Source: Vigna angularis (lineage: Eukaryota; Streptophyta; Magnoliopsida; Fabales; Fabaceae). From it: a stretch of DNA of 64,000 nt. Of this stretch, positions 47,727 to 60,400 are shown piece after piece (positions within the stretch are counted from its first letter, which is position 1; every line of letters starts with the position of its first letter). The translations under genes were made by a program, and so were the position numbers. The DNA is taken from assembly GCF_016808095.1 (NCBI RefSeq), contig NC_068974.1:25776825-25840824 (forward strand), written 5' to 3'. Below the pieces are notes generated by a model. That model was not told where the DNA came from. It worked only from the letters and a program-made list of their open reading frames with translations, and searched no databases.

Positions 47727-48444
47727 ATTACCTTCTCACACCATCTTGGTTAGGACGAGGAGATTTGTAGGTGAAAAGTTACCATCTTAAATTTTATCAC
47801 TTGCAATGAATATATTGTGTAAAACTAAGAAGTTGAAGGAATCAGTTTTGGATGTTAGAATCAGACACCGATTCTGAAAACCAATACCTTGGTGAATCAG
47901 TTCTACTGCATGGAATCAATTCCATATAATTTACTTAATGGCAATTTGTCAAAATGAGATCCTACTAAGAAATTTAATTTTGAAAAAGTAATATTATAAA
48001 AACACACGTTTATTTGATTTTAAAGGAAATAAGATAGAAGAAATTAATAAAAAAATTATTTTTACATAAATTAAAATTATGATGAAAAGTAATATATATA
48101 TTTATTTATTTTCAATGTTATTCTTAAATATAAGTAATTAATCTTTTCTTCAACATTCATTTTTTTTTAACATGTTGAAATGGATTAAATTATTAAAATA
48201 ATTTTTCTTAAAAATATTCTTTGATATGTTTTAATTATAATATTTAATAATAATTCATGTTTATTTTAAAAATATAATAAAGGGAGCATAAGTGTTTTGT
48301 TAGTAAGTTATTATTAAATCATAAAAAATAATTCAACTTGTGGTACTTGCTAAACCTTGGAGTAGTGGTTCCAGTGCTGGAAGTTGGAAGAAGCTAAAAC
48401 CCTTCCATGGTGTTTTCTGCATCGTCGTAACTCAGACCAAAACC
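47727..48444. other. Upstream region and 5' UTR of the TypA gene
   Basis: AT-rich DNA leads to the start codon at 48445. The open frame extends 35 codons upstream to a TTG-free ATG at 48340, but this part lacks transit-peptide character. No clear TATA box is chosen. Confidence 0.4.
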
Positions 48445-51400
48445 ATGGTGGGTCCCATTCTTCGTTCTCTCTGGTCTTCTACCAGAAAATCCTTCACCCC
48501 TTCTTCCCCTCCTTTATCGCACTCGCGCTTCTTCTCACGCGCCTTCGCTGCCGCTCCCGCCGTCGACCCCGCCGCCACAACCAGCGCCTCCTCCATCGAC
48601 CCCAACCGCCTCCGCAACGTGGCCGTGATCGCCCATGTAGACCACGGCAAGACAACGCTTATGGACCGCCTCCTCCGCCAGTGCGGCGCCGACATCCCCC
48701 ACGAGCGCGCCATGGACTCCATCTCGCTGGAGCGCGAGCGCGGCATCACAATTTCTTCTAAGGTCCGCTCCCTAATTTCAATTATTCAGCGCCTCGACCA
48801 CGTTTTCGATTGAATCGGATAGATGGATATGGATTAGAGAACACTAACGGCGCGTGGTTGATTTTTCAGGTTACGTCTGTTACGTGGAAGGAGAACGAGC
48901 TGAACATGGTTGATACTCCCGGGCACGCTGATTTTGGTGGAGAGGTGAGGTTTTCAATGGAATATTGTTCCAATTAATCTGGAACTACGTGTAGTTAGGG
49001 TCATGTTTTTTGATGGATTTTTTTTCCATAAACCTTGTAAGAGAAGAAAATAAAAAGAAATAGGCTGTTTGGAACAGTTTCTCTGGAAGCACTTCCAGTG
49101 GAGAAAAATAAGAAGGAAAAAATAAACCACCATTTCCATAAGCTAGAAGCTAATTTTGTAGCAACTGTTTCATATAGCTTCTTTAAGTTCTAAATTGTTA
49201 TTAACTTGTATATAAGCTAACTTTAGTATATGGAAAAACTTATTTCATATTTCTCTCTCTTAAAAGTGTTTATGAAGAAGCTTGTCCATACATGTCCACA
49301 ATAAAGTTTCTTCTATAAATTAAAATTAACTTATGCGTATACTAACTTGTGAAGGTTTTATTGTATCTGCTTCTTCAAAATAAAAAATGTACGAGTTAGT
49401 TTTATCTTATTGAATGTTTATAGTGAAATTCATCCAAACATGTCTTTAGTCCTGCATGTTTGATTGCAAAAATGGAAAGTGCTTCTTTTAATTCAAAACT
49501 ATTATAAAGAGGTGATGATTTGAACAAAGCTTGTCATTGTCACTGAAGATGCCCTTTTGTTTTAAGTTTTCTGCAAATATGAATTTGAAAGTATTGAACA
49601 GTTATTAATTGGTGGCCTATATGCTGTTATTGTGCAATCTGGTTGCTTATCTTATTTTTATGTTTGGTTGATGTGTAGGTTGAGCGTGTTGTTGGGATGG
49701 TGGAGGGAGCAATTTTAGTTGTTGATGCAGGTGAAGGTCCTCTTGCACAAACGAAGTTTGTTCTGGCAAAGGCCTTGAAGTATGGGTTGCGACCTATTCT
49801 TCTTTTAAACAAAGTAGACCGTCCTTCAGGTAGTCCTCACATGATTCTCAGATTGGTTTAATTTCCCAATTGGACACCTTGCTATCAATTTCTTGAATTT
49901 AGTCCCCCACTTATTTTTTTTATTGTGCAATTTTGATCTCCCACTATTTGAATTGTTTAGTTTGGTCCTTTATTAACTTGACATCTGATATTTAATGGAG
50001 TTTTTGGCATGCATTAGAGTGCTGATATATATTAGCATTTATGTAAAGTATTGGATGTGATTTTAATAAGGGGATCAAATTCAGGAAAAAATTGGGGTGC
50101 GGAAATTCAAGAAATGAAGATGATATGTAGACCTAAAATGCAGTTAAGCTGATAAAATTTATGTTGATGGTTATATATTTCTTATCTGTATCTATTGGGT
50201 ACTTTGGTAGCTGTAAATTATGACATAGCTCTTGTAATTTTAATTTTTTTGTACAGTTACTGAAGAGACATGTGATGAAGTTGAGAGCCTGGTGTTTGAT
50301 CTATTTGCCAACCTGGGCGCTACAGGTAAAAAAGTGGAAATATCTTATAATTATACTTGTTTATACTTGAATGTTATGTAGTCTAAACTTTGTTCCCTGG
50401 GATTTTATTATTATTGTACTTGTGTTTATAGAGGAACAACTAGACTTTCCTGTTCTTTATGCTTCTGCTAAAGAAGGATGGGCGTCTACCACGTTTACCA
50501 AGGATCCTCCTGCAGAGACCAAAAATATGTCACAGTTGCTTGATGCAGTTGTAACACATGTCCCACCACCAAATGCAAACACTGATGCACCTTTCCAAAT
50601 GCTGGTTAGTATTTAGAATTTTGATAGGTTTTTTTTTTTTTTTTTCTCTAAGGAGTTGCTCTTTGGGGAAGTTGTCTTTTTGATGCATTATTTTTTTCCT
50701 TTTGTTTCCAACACACTTATTTCTTATATCAAGTGAAATTTTTACTGAGGATTCTGTGGACTCAATTCTAATTACTATTGCCTATGATGCATGGATGCTA
50801 TACTAGTATCGGCCACAACACATCTTTGAGACGTTGATTTGTCTCATCTTGAGAAATATATTTGACCATGTTTAGATTATGTATTTGTGCATATATATTA
50901 TTCACCAAATAAAATAGATGCTATTGTATTCTTTTTAAAAGCCATACTAAACTTGAAAATCATTACTAAATATTATCCAAATTGGACATTGGTAAACATA
51001 ATAGAAATTGTAAATTGCTACTAATTGCCTACTACCTAGTTATAGGAATAGTATCGATATCTTTCCTTTTTGTAAATGGGACAACTTCCATAATTGGTTC
51101 ATCAAGAGAGAAGGTTGCCACTCAAAGGTTGTCATCATCATCACATTTTAGTGCTATCTTGGTCATATTCACTTTTCCTAGCCAAAAGCTACTAATTACT
51201 GTGCACATAAACCAAGTCTTATACTCTTTTGGGATTCAACTTATTTCTTTTAATGAATGAATGAGTGAATAGGTGCTCCAATTTCTTTCACAACATGATG
51301 AGCAAGGTTGCATAAGAAGCTTCAATGCTAGCTTTTGAAGGAGAGGGGCAAAGGAACCATGCATCATCCATGAAGATGTAGGATCCATTGTCTACCTATC

Positions 51401-54400
51401 TTCAGTTGATTCGAAAAAAGCAAAGTTATTTGATTTTGATAAGTCAGCCTATTCAAGTGCAACCTTTCTTGTATCCTCCCTAGTTGTGAAAAACCTTTTC
51501 AAACACTTATTCCTCTCCCTAGAAATCTCTTCATCCTCATGTGGGGGATCCTATTTGAAGTCTTTTGAAGCCATTATTCACTATAATACCTATAAATACA
51601 AATTGAGAGAAAAAATTATATCATAAAAGTTAGTAATTGTCTAATTATTTATGTTGGAAGTCTCACACCGACTAGAGATAAAACTAATTTAGAATATATA
51701 TGTGGGTGCAAACCTCACCTTACAAATCGATTTATTGGGGTTGAGTTAGACTTAAAGTCTATTTCTTAACATGGTATCATGGGTTAGAGCTTATCCTAGT
51801 AAGATTTGTGTTTGTTGGGCATATCATTTCACCCGTTATCAGACCACTCATTAATGCCTAGTCCCACGCACGAGATGTATATACCTCGGCGTGAGGGGGT
51901 GTGTTGGAAGTCCCACATCAACTAGAGATAAGATCAATTTAGAATATATATGTGGGTGCAAACCTCACTTTACAAGCCGGTTTGTGGGTTGAGTTAGGCT
52001 TAAAGTCCACTTCTTAACAATTTACATAAAAATTATGAAAAAAATGATTATCGATAGGATAAATTTACCTAGGATTTAGAGAGTGAGCCATGTAATAGAG
52101 AGGAGTACAAGTTTTAGTCCAGCTAGCAATTAGTACATTATAAACAACCAAGTGAGGCATGTGCTATCTATATCATAAGCTCTAAGCATGTTATAGATAG
52201 GCTTAGTCAAAGCTTAGATATATGCAAATTTGTCATACATTATTCAAAATGAAGTCTTTGACAGATTAAGCCATGTTCACATCATTCTCTTTATAAGAAC
52301 TCCGTTTTTAGTAATAACCATGGATTGCAAGGAATGTTTCAAAAGTTTAAATCTTCTCATCATTGTTATGACATGCAAAACATTTATCTGCAGCAACAAG
52401 CAACAATAAACAAATATGAAGTCACACAATAAGGGTTTCTTGCAAGGTTTGAAACCAACTCAGTAGAATTGAACATTCTATCTGAGAGCTTATAGATTGT
52501 CTCCATACATAAATTGGATGTTCCTTTATCCAATAAACTAACAAGGTCATTAAAGGGTATAATCAACTTGTTGATCATCTTTGAAAAAAACTTGGAATTT
52601 TTAAGTTAGAATTAGAAGAATTTGGTATTGTTGCCCACATATTTTACTAAGTCATCTAAGTATATTATGTTTGGCCTCTTATAATTAAATATTATAAGAG
52701 GAAAACTAGGATTTATATTTGGCTTAATACCTCTTTTTGTCCCTCTTTATAAGGGAAATGTTCAAGTTCGTCCTACCTTTTTTAAAAAGTTCAATGTGAT
52801 CCCAAGTTGTGAAAAAAGTATCCAATTTAATCCTTTTTGGTCACGGCGTTAAATATTTAACGATGAAACTGCTCCTCTGGACTAAACTTGATGAGTTGTT
52901 CATTTTTTCTCTTACGTGGCATGGTGACGTGTCAATTTTGAATTTAAAAAAAAAAATTGCTTGACACATCATCTTCTTCTTCCACCTCCGCCAATCTTGA
53001 ATTTAGGGTTTCTTCTCTCACATCCTTGGAGAGGTACCTGAGGTCCTCTGGCAAACCATTTGCAGTGAGGATTTTCTTCTTGCCAATTCTGTCAGGACCC
53101 ACAAACAATACATGATTTTCTTCTTGCCTCTGATTTGAGTTCAATATCTGATTTCTCAGTTTCTTTCAACATTTGTGCTACTTCTCGCTCGCAGTTCTGC
53201 ATACATTGCGGGCAACAAATTGATACAGCATCAGGATCTACGTTCTCAGAGGCACGCCTCAATGGAGAGATCGTTGTAGTTGGCAAGGTCTTTAACGGGA
53301 TAAAGACCGGTGAAACAAAATCGAAAAAAGAACAGAAACAAAACAGAGTTAACATATCAAATAAGATTCATTTACCAACTACAATCCCAAGTTTAATCAA
53401 TTCCTAGAAAGAAAATGCTTTATCTCCATTCCATTAAACACGAAACACTAATCTTTATCATTTAATCTGATCTTGCTATGGAATAACCAGGGAAATAAGA
53501 TTTTGGAGAGAGATCATCGGAGTTGGAGTGGAAATGGAGGTGGGAGCCGGCGGAATCGGAGTGGGAGGGAGAGGCGTGCTTGGAAAGCTGGTGGGTTTTG
53601 TGGGGAGGAGAGGGAGAGGGGGAGGAAGAAGGAGACGACGGCACATGACTCTGAGTGTCGTGGTGGACAAAGGAGTGGAGGGAAGAAACCCTAAATTCAC
53701 GGTTGGTGGAGGTGGAAGATGAACCTGATGTGGACTTTAATGAAAATCACAAGTTTACCCCTTATGCAGCCACGTTATAAACCTAAACAGCCACGTTGCA
53801 CAGATCAGTCCACGTTGTCAGATGGATCGTTAAATATTTAACGCCGTGACCAAAAAGGATTAAATTGGACACTTTTTTCACAACTTGGGACCACATTGAA
53901 CTTTTTAAAAAAGGTAGGACGAACTTGAACATTTCCCTTATAAAGAGGGACAAAAAGAGGTATTAAGCCTTTATATTTTTTAGTAGGACTGAATTGTTTT
54001 AATGACTATTAATTATTTTAGCAGTTATTAATAGAATAGAAAAATAGGAGGACGGGGGGAGGGGGATAGGGACAGTTTTTTCTGAAGTGGATTATGGGAA
54101 GGGAAGGGAGAGACTAAGCTCTCGACATCTTGGAAGGGAACTTTTGTACTCGATTTTTTTTACTTAGTTCTTGTGTAATTTGTCATTCCATATCAGCTCA
54201 GTTGAATCAAATTTAATCATAGTCTTACCAATTGATGTTTGTCAACTTGTATAAGAGCTAATAAGTTCTTGGAGGCCATTCATGGTGACAACATACTGCA
54301 TGGAAGTGAGGATGGAGGCATTGCAAAGGGGGTCGAAGGTTTGTTGGTAATGCTTGAAATAGTAGTGAAGAACATTGAACTGTTAAATGGAGTGCATGCC

Positions 54401-57400
54401 TCCGTTTGGGAAATTAGTGCTAGATAGGAGGAAGAGAGTTGAGATGGAAGCCAAACAATTTCTTAGAACAACACACATGGGAGCCATAATGGTGGACGAC
54501 ACAAAGTTGATAGGTGGAGCAAGTTAGAGATGTTCGTTTTTTGATGGAAATGATGCATATGGTTGGACAACTATAATGGAAAGATACTCTGATTTGAAAG
54601 GCACGTTAGGAGAGGAAATATTATAGGTGGTAATGGTGGCAATGGAAGGAAAAGCACTGACCTTGTATCAATGGTGGGAGTTCTCTATGCACCAACTAAC
54701 TTGGGAGGATTTTCAAGTAATGGTTATCAGGCTTTTCCAACCATGGTTGAAAAGGCTTTTGAATTGTTGTTAGGTCTCACGTAAACAAATTTAGTGGAAG
54801 AATACAAAGAGAAGTTCAAACTCTTTGCTGGTCCATTAAAGCATGCAAAACCAACATACTTGAGGGGCATCTTTGTGAATGAGCTCAAGGATTAATTAAA
54901 GCAAAATTAAAGCTCTATCCAGCCAAGAGCTTGGTTGATTTAATGGATTGTGAACATAGGGTGGATGAGAAGAATCAGTTGGCCATAAAATGGGGAAATT
55001 CAATAGGGATGAGGAGTAGACCAATGAGATGTATAGTAATTATCGCATAGTGACGTCGGAACAACGAGTGAAGCAACAATCCAATGTGTTCGGAATGGGT
55101 AATTCTACAGGAGAGGGAAGTGTGGTGAAACCTTCTAATGCCTTAAGAGGAAGAAGCTTTAGATAGTTAAAAGATCCAGAGTTACAAGAGAGGTTTAGGG
55201 AGGGGTTCTGCTTTAAATGTGATGAAAAATTTGGGACAGGCCATGTGTTTGCAAACAAATAGATTTTAGTGTTGGTCGAGGGAGAAGAAGACATGGATAT
55301 AGAGGGAGAAAATACATTGGTATAAGATGCAGAGCTAAAATATCTTCAATTATCTATGTGTAACATTGTTGGCCTTATGTCAAAGAAAACACTTAAGTTG
55401 TGGGGTAAGATGGGGAAAAAGCATGTGATGGCACTCATTGATTATGGAGCCTTTCATAATTTCATTTCAGTCATGTTTGTGCAACAACAGGATTTGGGTA
55501 TATATGCAACCTCCATAATTGGAGGTGGGTGACGGGAGAAAACTAGATTGTGAAGGGGTGTGTCCTAAATTAAAGTTGGAGATGCGGGGTCTAAAAGTTC
55601 AACAAGATTTTTGTCTTTGATCTTGGAGGAATTGATGTGGTGTTTGGAATGGAATGGCTAGCTAGCCTGGGAGAAATAACAGCAAATTTTTGTGAATTAA
55701 CCCCTAAAATTTCAGTTGTGGACGGATATCACACACTGAAGGGGGACTCCTATTTAACTAGAGTCGTAAATTCTTTCAAATTTGTCTTAAAGGTTCTCTG
55801 TGACCTGCCAAAATGTGATGCCACATGGGAACCAGTAGAAACCATCATGAAGCATATTTCTTCTTACCTTGAGGAGAAGGTGGCTCTTGTTTGGTGGGGA
55901 CAGGAGGCATTGTTAGGCCAAGTAAATATTATCAGGAGAGAGTCAGGATCTAGACTTTTTAACAGGACTGAATTGTTTTAACAGTTATTAATTATTGTAG
56001 CAGTTATTGGTAGGGATTACTGTAACTGCCTCTAAGCAGAATAAAAAAATAGGAGGAGGGGGGGGATTTGGGGACAGTTTTTCAGTGGTTTTTTTTTGAA
56101 GTGGGTTTCGGGAAGGGAAAAACCAGGCTCTCAACATCATGGAAGGGAACCTTTGCACTCAATCAATTTTATTTAGTTCCTTAGTAATATGTAATTCCAT
56201 ATCAGTTCAATTGAATAAATTCAGTCCTTATTCTCATACCAGTTGGTGTCTATCATAATACTGCCTCTGTTTAAAATAAATAAATAATAGGAAATAATGA
56301 AAAAAGTAGTCTATAAAGGAAAGAAAAAAACTTTAGGAAGACAAAAAAGAGACAAAATATACTGTGTCAAGCACTCCCTGTAAACACTGACAAGAATAAA
56401 AATATTGAACATGAGCACCGCTTCAAATAGTTTTCTGCCCGCTTCAAATTGTTTTCATGGCTGCACCACATCAAATAATTTTCATTTGCTGTAACTTTTA
56501 ATGGAAAATTGAAAGTGACATTTCACGTGTGTAATTTTATCCTTCAAAGTTGTTATCGTATCTGTGCCTGATAGGAAACTTAGTTTGTCAATTTCTATTA
56601 TGCGTATATGCCCACTCTATTATATGCTCTCAATCTAAAAGAAATTAGAAAATGAATCCTTCAAAACTGTGACTATTTATTCTGATTTAAAGCTGTTATG
56701 CATATCTGTGCCTGATATTTGCATATATTTTTTTGTTATTCACGCTTCATATAAGTGTTTTAGGCGTATCTGTGCTAGATGTCTTCAACATGGATACGCT
56801 GGATTTATGAGCGTGTCCGTGGATCATAGACTATTGTGGACATTACAAAGGGTCCTTGTTCATCACTCATATTACTTTATACAAATAATACAAGTTACAG
56901 TTAATTTTAGCCTTGTAGGAGCCCACAGGTTAAAAGCATAATAGCTTTAGAAATCTGTTTCTCTTGTATCCTCTTTGAATTATTGTTTCTTGTACTTTTT
57001 GTATGTATACTTAGGATCAGTGAAATAGCATGCTTAATAGTGCTTTTCAGGTTTCAATGATGGAACGTGATTTCTATCTTGGGCGAATTTTGACTGGACG
57101 CATATCATCTGGGGTTGTTCGTGTTGGTGACCGGGTTCATGGCCTACGGAATAAAGATTCTGGTGCTGAAAAGATTGAAGATGGAAAGGTTTGTGGGTGT
57201 AGAAGCTTGGAATTGCTATTATGATGAATAGACTGGTAGTAATAATTATGGTGGTAATCTTCAGCTAATGAGTAATTTGTGAAGTAAACCAGTAATTACT
57301 CTTATTTTTCACATTGTATTGGTGTATTCTGTAGAACTTGGTGGTGGTATTATTGCTTACATTTTAAACGTTTGTCTGTGTTATCCGTCATAAGAATATC

Positions 57401-60400
57401 TGACATAGTGCACTTTTGAATTCCAACAATATTTATTGTTTAGGAAGAATGTTTTCATTTATTCTTAGTAGGGTGTCTTTTATTGCCAAATATTTCATAA
57501 ATACATACTTTTTACTGGTTTAGAATAAAGTACGTAATAAGCAAGTAACCTTTATATTATATATGTCTAATATTTCCATGCAAACATATATCGACATTGA
57601 ATTTTACGACTAGCAGGCAAATCAACAGTAAATCCATCGTTGACATCAATATTTTACAGTTAGTGTCTCTGAAAAGGCCAATAATTTTCATGCCTAAATA
57701 TCATTCATGTTCTTAATCAACTCTTTATGGAACATAATCTGTGATTTTTAAACATGTAGGCAGATATATGTTCTTTGAAAACTGATACTATGACACACAT
57801 TTTTTACATTCATTTGACACTACTTTCTTACTCTCTTCTATCTTGAAAAAATATAAAAATTTACTCTTTTATAATCATTTTACCCTTTTAATGTATGTCA
57901 AATGAATATAAATGTGTATCACTCTACTATTACTCATGTTCTTTTGTTTTTTAGATTTATTCTACGCTCTTGGCAATTAAAAGTCATATAATTATATTCA
58001 AAATGTAGAGGAATCATAAAAACTAAGAAATTCCTGAAAGTACTAATTATCTACAAATTTCTTGAACTGAAGTGTAGTTTTTTTTTGATAAAAATTAATA
58101 GCTTGTATTAGATTAAGATATCTTGACCTTCTACTGGAAGCTCTAGTTTTATACGATTTTCATTTTTTAGGTGGTGAAACTGATGAAAAAGAAGGGTACA
58201 AACATGGTTCTAACTGATTGTGCTGGAGCTGGTGATATAATATCAATTGCTGGCCTGTCCAGTCCATCAATAGGCCATACAGTGGCAACTTTGGAGGTAT
58301 TTAATTTTTCAGTATATACATATGGTTTGGCTCCTTATTTTGTATGGACATTGATGTTTCAAATACACTTTTTTATTTTAAATAGTTGTAAGCTAATGAA
58401 TAGATAAATTTATTTGTATCTTTATAAAAATTATTTGTATTTGGTTAATTTTTATAAAATATATTCTCAGCTAACTTAATCTTAGTATTACAATTTAAAG
58501 TTTAATTACGAATGTACTTTGATATGTAACTGGGCATTTACTGTTTGTTCAAGTAATACTTTTTTTTTTTCAATAAATTCCCTAACAAAATGGCCATTTT
58601 TTTACTGGGTTATATTTTATTAAATTTATATTCAATTCAATACCAACTAGGTGTTTTGTATTTCATGAACTTTTCTAACATGTAATTCGTAATTTGAGTA
58701 AATGTTTTTTTTATCCCAGATTATGTCTGCTTTGCCAACAGTTGAATTGGACCCTCCAACAATTTCTATGACTTTCGGTGTGAATGACTCCCCATTGGCT
58801 GGTCGTGATGGCACTCATGTAAGTGGTGTTTGTCTTACTTTTACTTTCGTTTTCTTCCATCTGTTGCTTGTGTAAAAAGCTTTGGGTATGCTTCACAAAT
58901 CCCAACTCACCTACCCTTTGTTTTGTTTTCTTTGAATTAAAGCAGTATTTTCTAGCTTTTGCATAAAAATTATGATATGTTTGTACTTGTTGGTTACTTT
59001 ATTGAGTCTAGGTTAATAATGAACTTGTTTCGTAGTTGACTGGGGGGAGAATTGGTGATCGACTAATGGCTGAAACTGAAACCAACCTTGCCATTAATGT
59101 GCTTCCTGGCTTATCAGAATCGTTTGAAGTTCAGGGAAGAGGAGAGCTACAGCTAGGTTTGTTCCTGTTTCTTTTAAATTGTGTGATCCTCTGTTGTATT
59201 CATACAAAAACTCCATGGTTTGCTGTGCTTACACAGCTGCTTATGGCATCTTTTTTAACAGGTATTTTGATTGAGAATATGAGACGTGAAGGATTTGAGT
59301 TATCTGTCTCTCCACCTAAAGTCATGTGAGTTTCCAAGGACTGAACAAGCTCCAAATTATTCGTCATATTATCAGCTTTGACACGATGTGGTCTTGCTTG
59401 TCTAGCACTCAATAAGGGTTTTGCATGCTATTTAAATATTGAGTAAATGCTGGAAGCTTTGTATTTACTGTATATTTGAAAGAATCAAATACTTAAGTGC
59501 TTAGTTATAGAAGTCTAATAAGACCATCTTTGAAATAATTGAGGCCTCAGGAATGGTTTCGAATCTAACCGAAATTATTGAAAAAGATAGAAAAGGATAT
59601 TAGAGATATAGTAGTAATGTGACAATATGATGTGATACAAAACGCTAATAGTCCCTGTTTATTATACCTGCTATTCTAGGTATTGTACAAGTCCTTGCCA
59701 CATAACAAAGCTAATATGATTTCTGAAACAGCAAGATTCTAATTTCTATTAGCAAATAATGAAGTTCATGAATAACATCCAAGAAGCATGGAACTTGCGT
59801 CTTTTAGCATAGTTGTGAAGGCTGATCTTTTATTTATTTTTTCATGCCATCACACTGTATGGATTTTTCTTCTCATCTAATAGATCTTGTAAAAGGTCTA
59901 CCTATTTAAAATATTTGACCTTTTGGTACTTTTTGGTGGTTTAATGGTTCTGAATGTGAACTGATACATTATACGACGTCTGAGCTCGTGTATCTTTTTA
60001 TGTTTTTGTATAATGGTTTAGTGAACTTTTCTATGGATTTAATAGGTATAAAACTGAAAGTGGTCAAAAGCTTGAGCCCGTAGAAGAAGTTACAATTGAG
60101 GTAATAATTCAACTTGCTATTCATAGTATGGTTTTCCAAGAGTTTGCGCTTCTACGTTGTAAAAACTTAATGGATCTATTCCAGGTAAATGATGAGCATG
60201 TTGGCTTGGTAATGGAGGCCTTATCTCATAGACGAGCTGAGGTTACTGACATGGGTCCTGTCCCTGGAACTGTTGGTCGAACTAGATTGTCTTTGACTTG
60301 TCCATCAAGGTTAGCTGAGTTATCTTTCTCTCTTGAAGTTATCTTTTTTATCTGTTTTTCACCCAGGACTTAAATGCTACTAATTTTCTAATTGTATTTT

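Larger units (their letters stand above)
52721..53969. mobile_element. Pack-MULE inside the gypsy 5' LTR
   Basis: Inverted repeats of about 160 bp begin GGCTTAATACC and end GGTATTAAGCC, and share AAAAGGATTAAATTGGA and GTTAAATATTTAACG in reverse complement. The 9-bp duplication TTTATATTT is perfect (52712-52720, 53970-53978). The interior carries gene fragments on the minus strand and a GC-rich block at 53500-53720. The LTR sequence resumes exactly after the second duplication. Confidence 0.95.
52668..56255 (+). mobile_element. Internally deleted gypsy element in TypA intron 5
   Basis: The 5' LTR (52668-54244, about 319 bp once the MULE and one TSD are removed) and 3' LTR (55911-56255) share TGTTWGGCC at the start, AGGACTGAATTGTTTTAA in the middle and TGGAAGGGAAC near the end. 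After the 5' LTR comes a damaged primer site (TTGTATAAGAGCT). Before the 3' LTR is the purine tract GGTGGGGACAGGAGGCA. The flanks TATTA and TAATA match at four of five bases. Only gag, protease and a chromodomain-like end remain. Confidence 0.88.

Noticed and set aside
48384..48761. Alternative frames in TypA exon 1 on both strands
   Set aside because: GC-rich exon shadow. The frame with AHVDHGKT and RGITI is the real one.
51652..52019. Cassandra-type TRIM carrying a 5S rRNA-like domain
   Set aside because: The LTRs are only ~120 bp and contain no 5S rRNA promoter sequence. It is a different TRIM.
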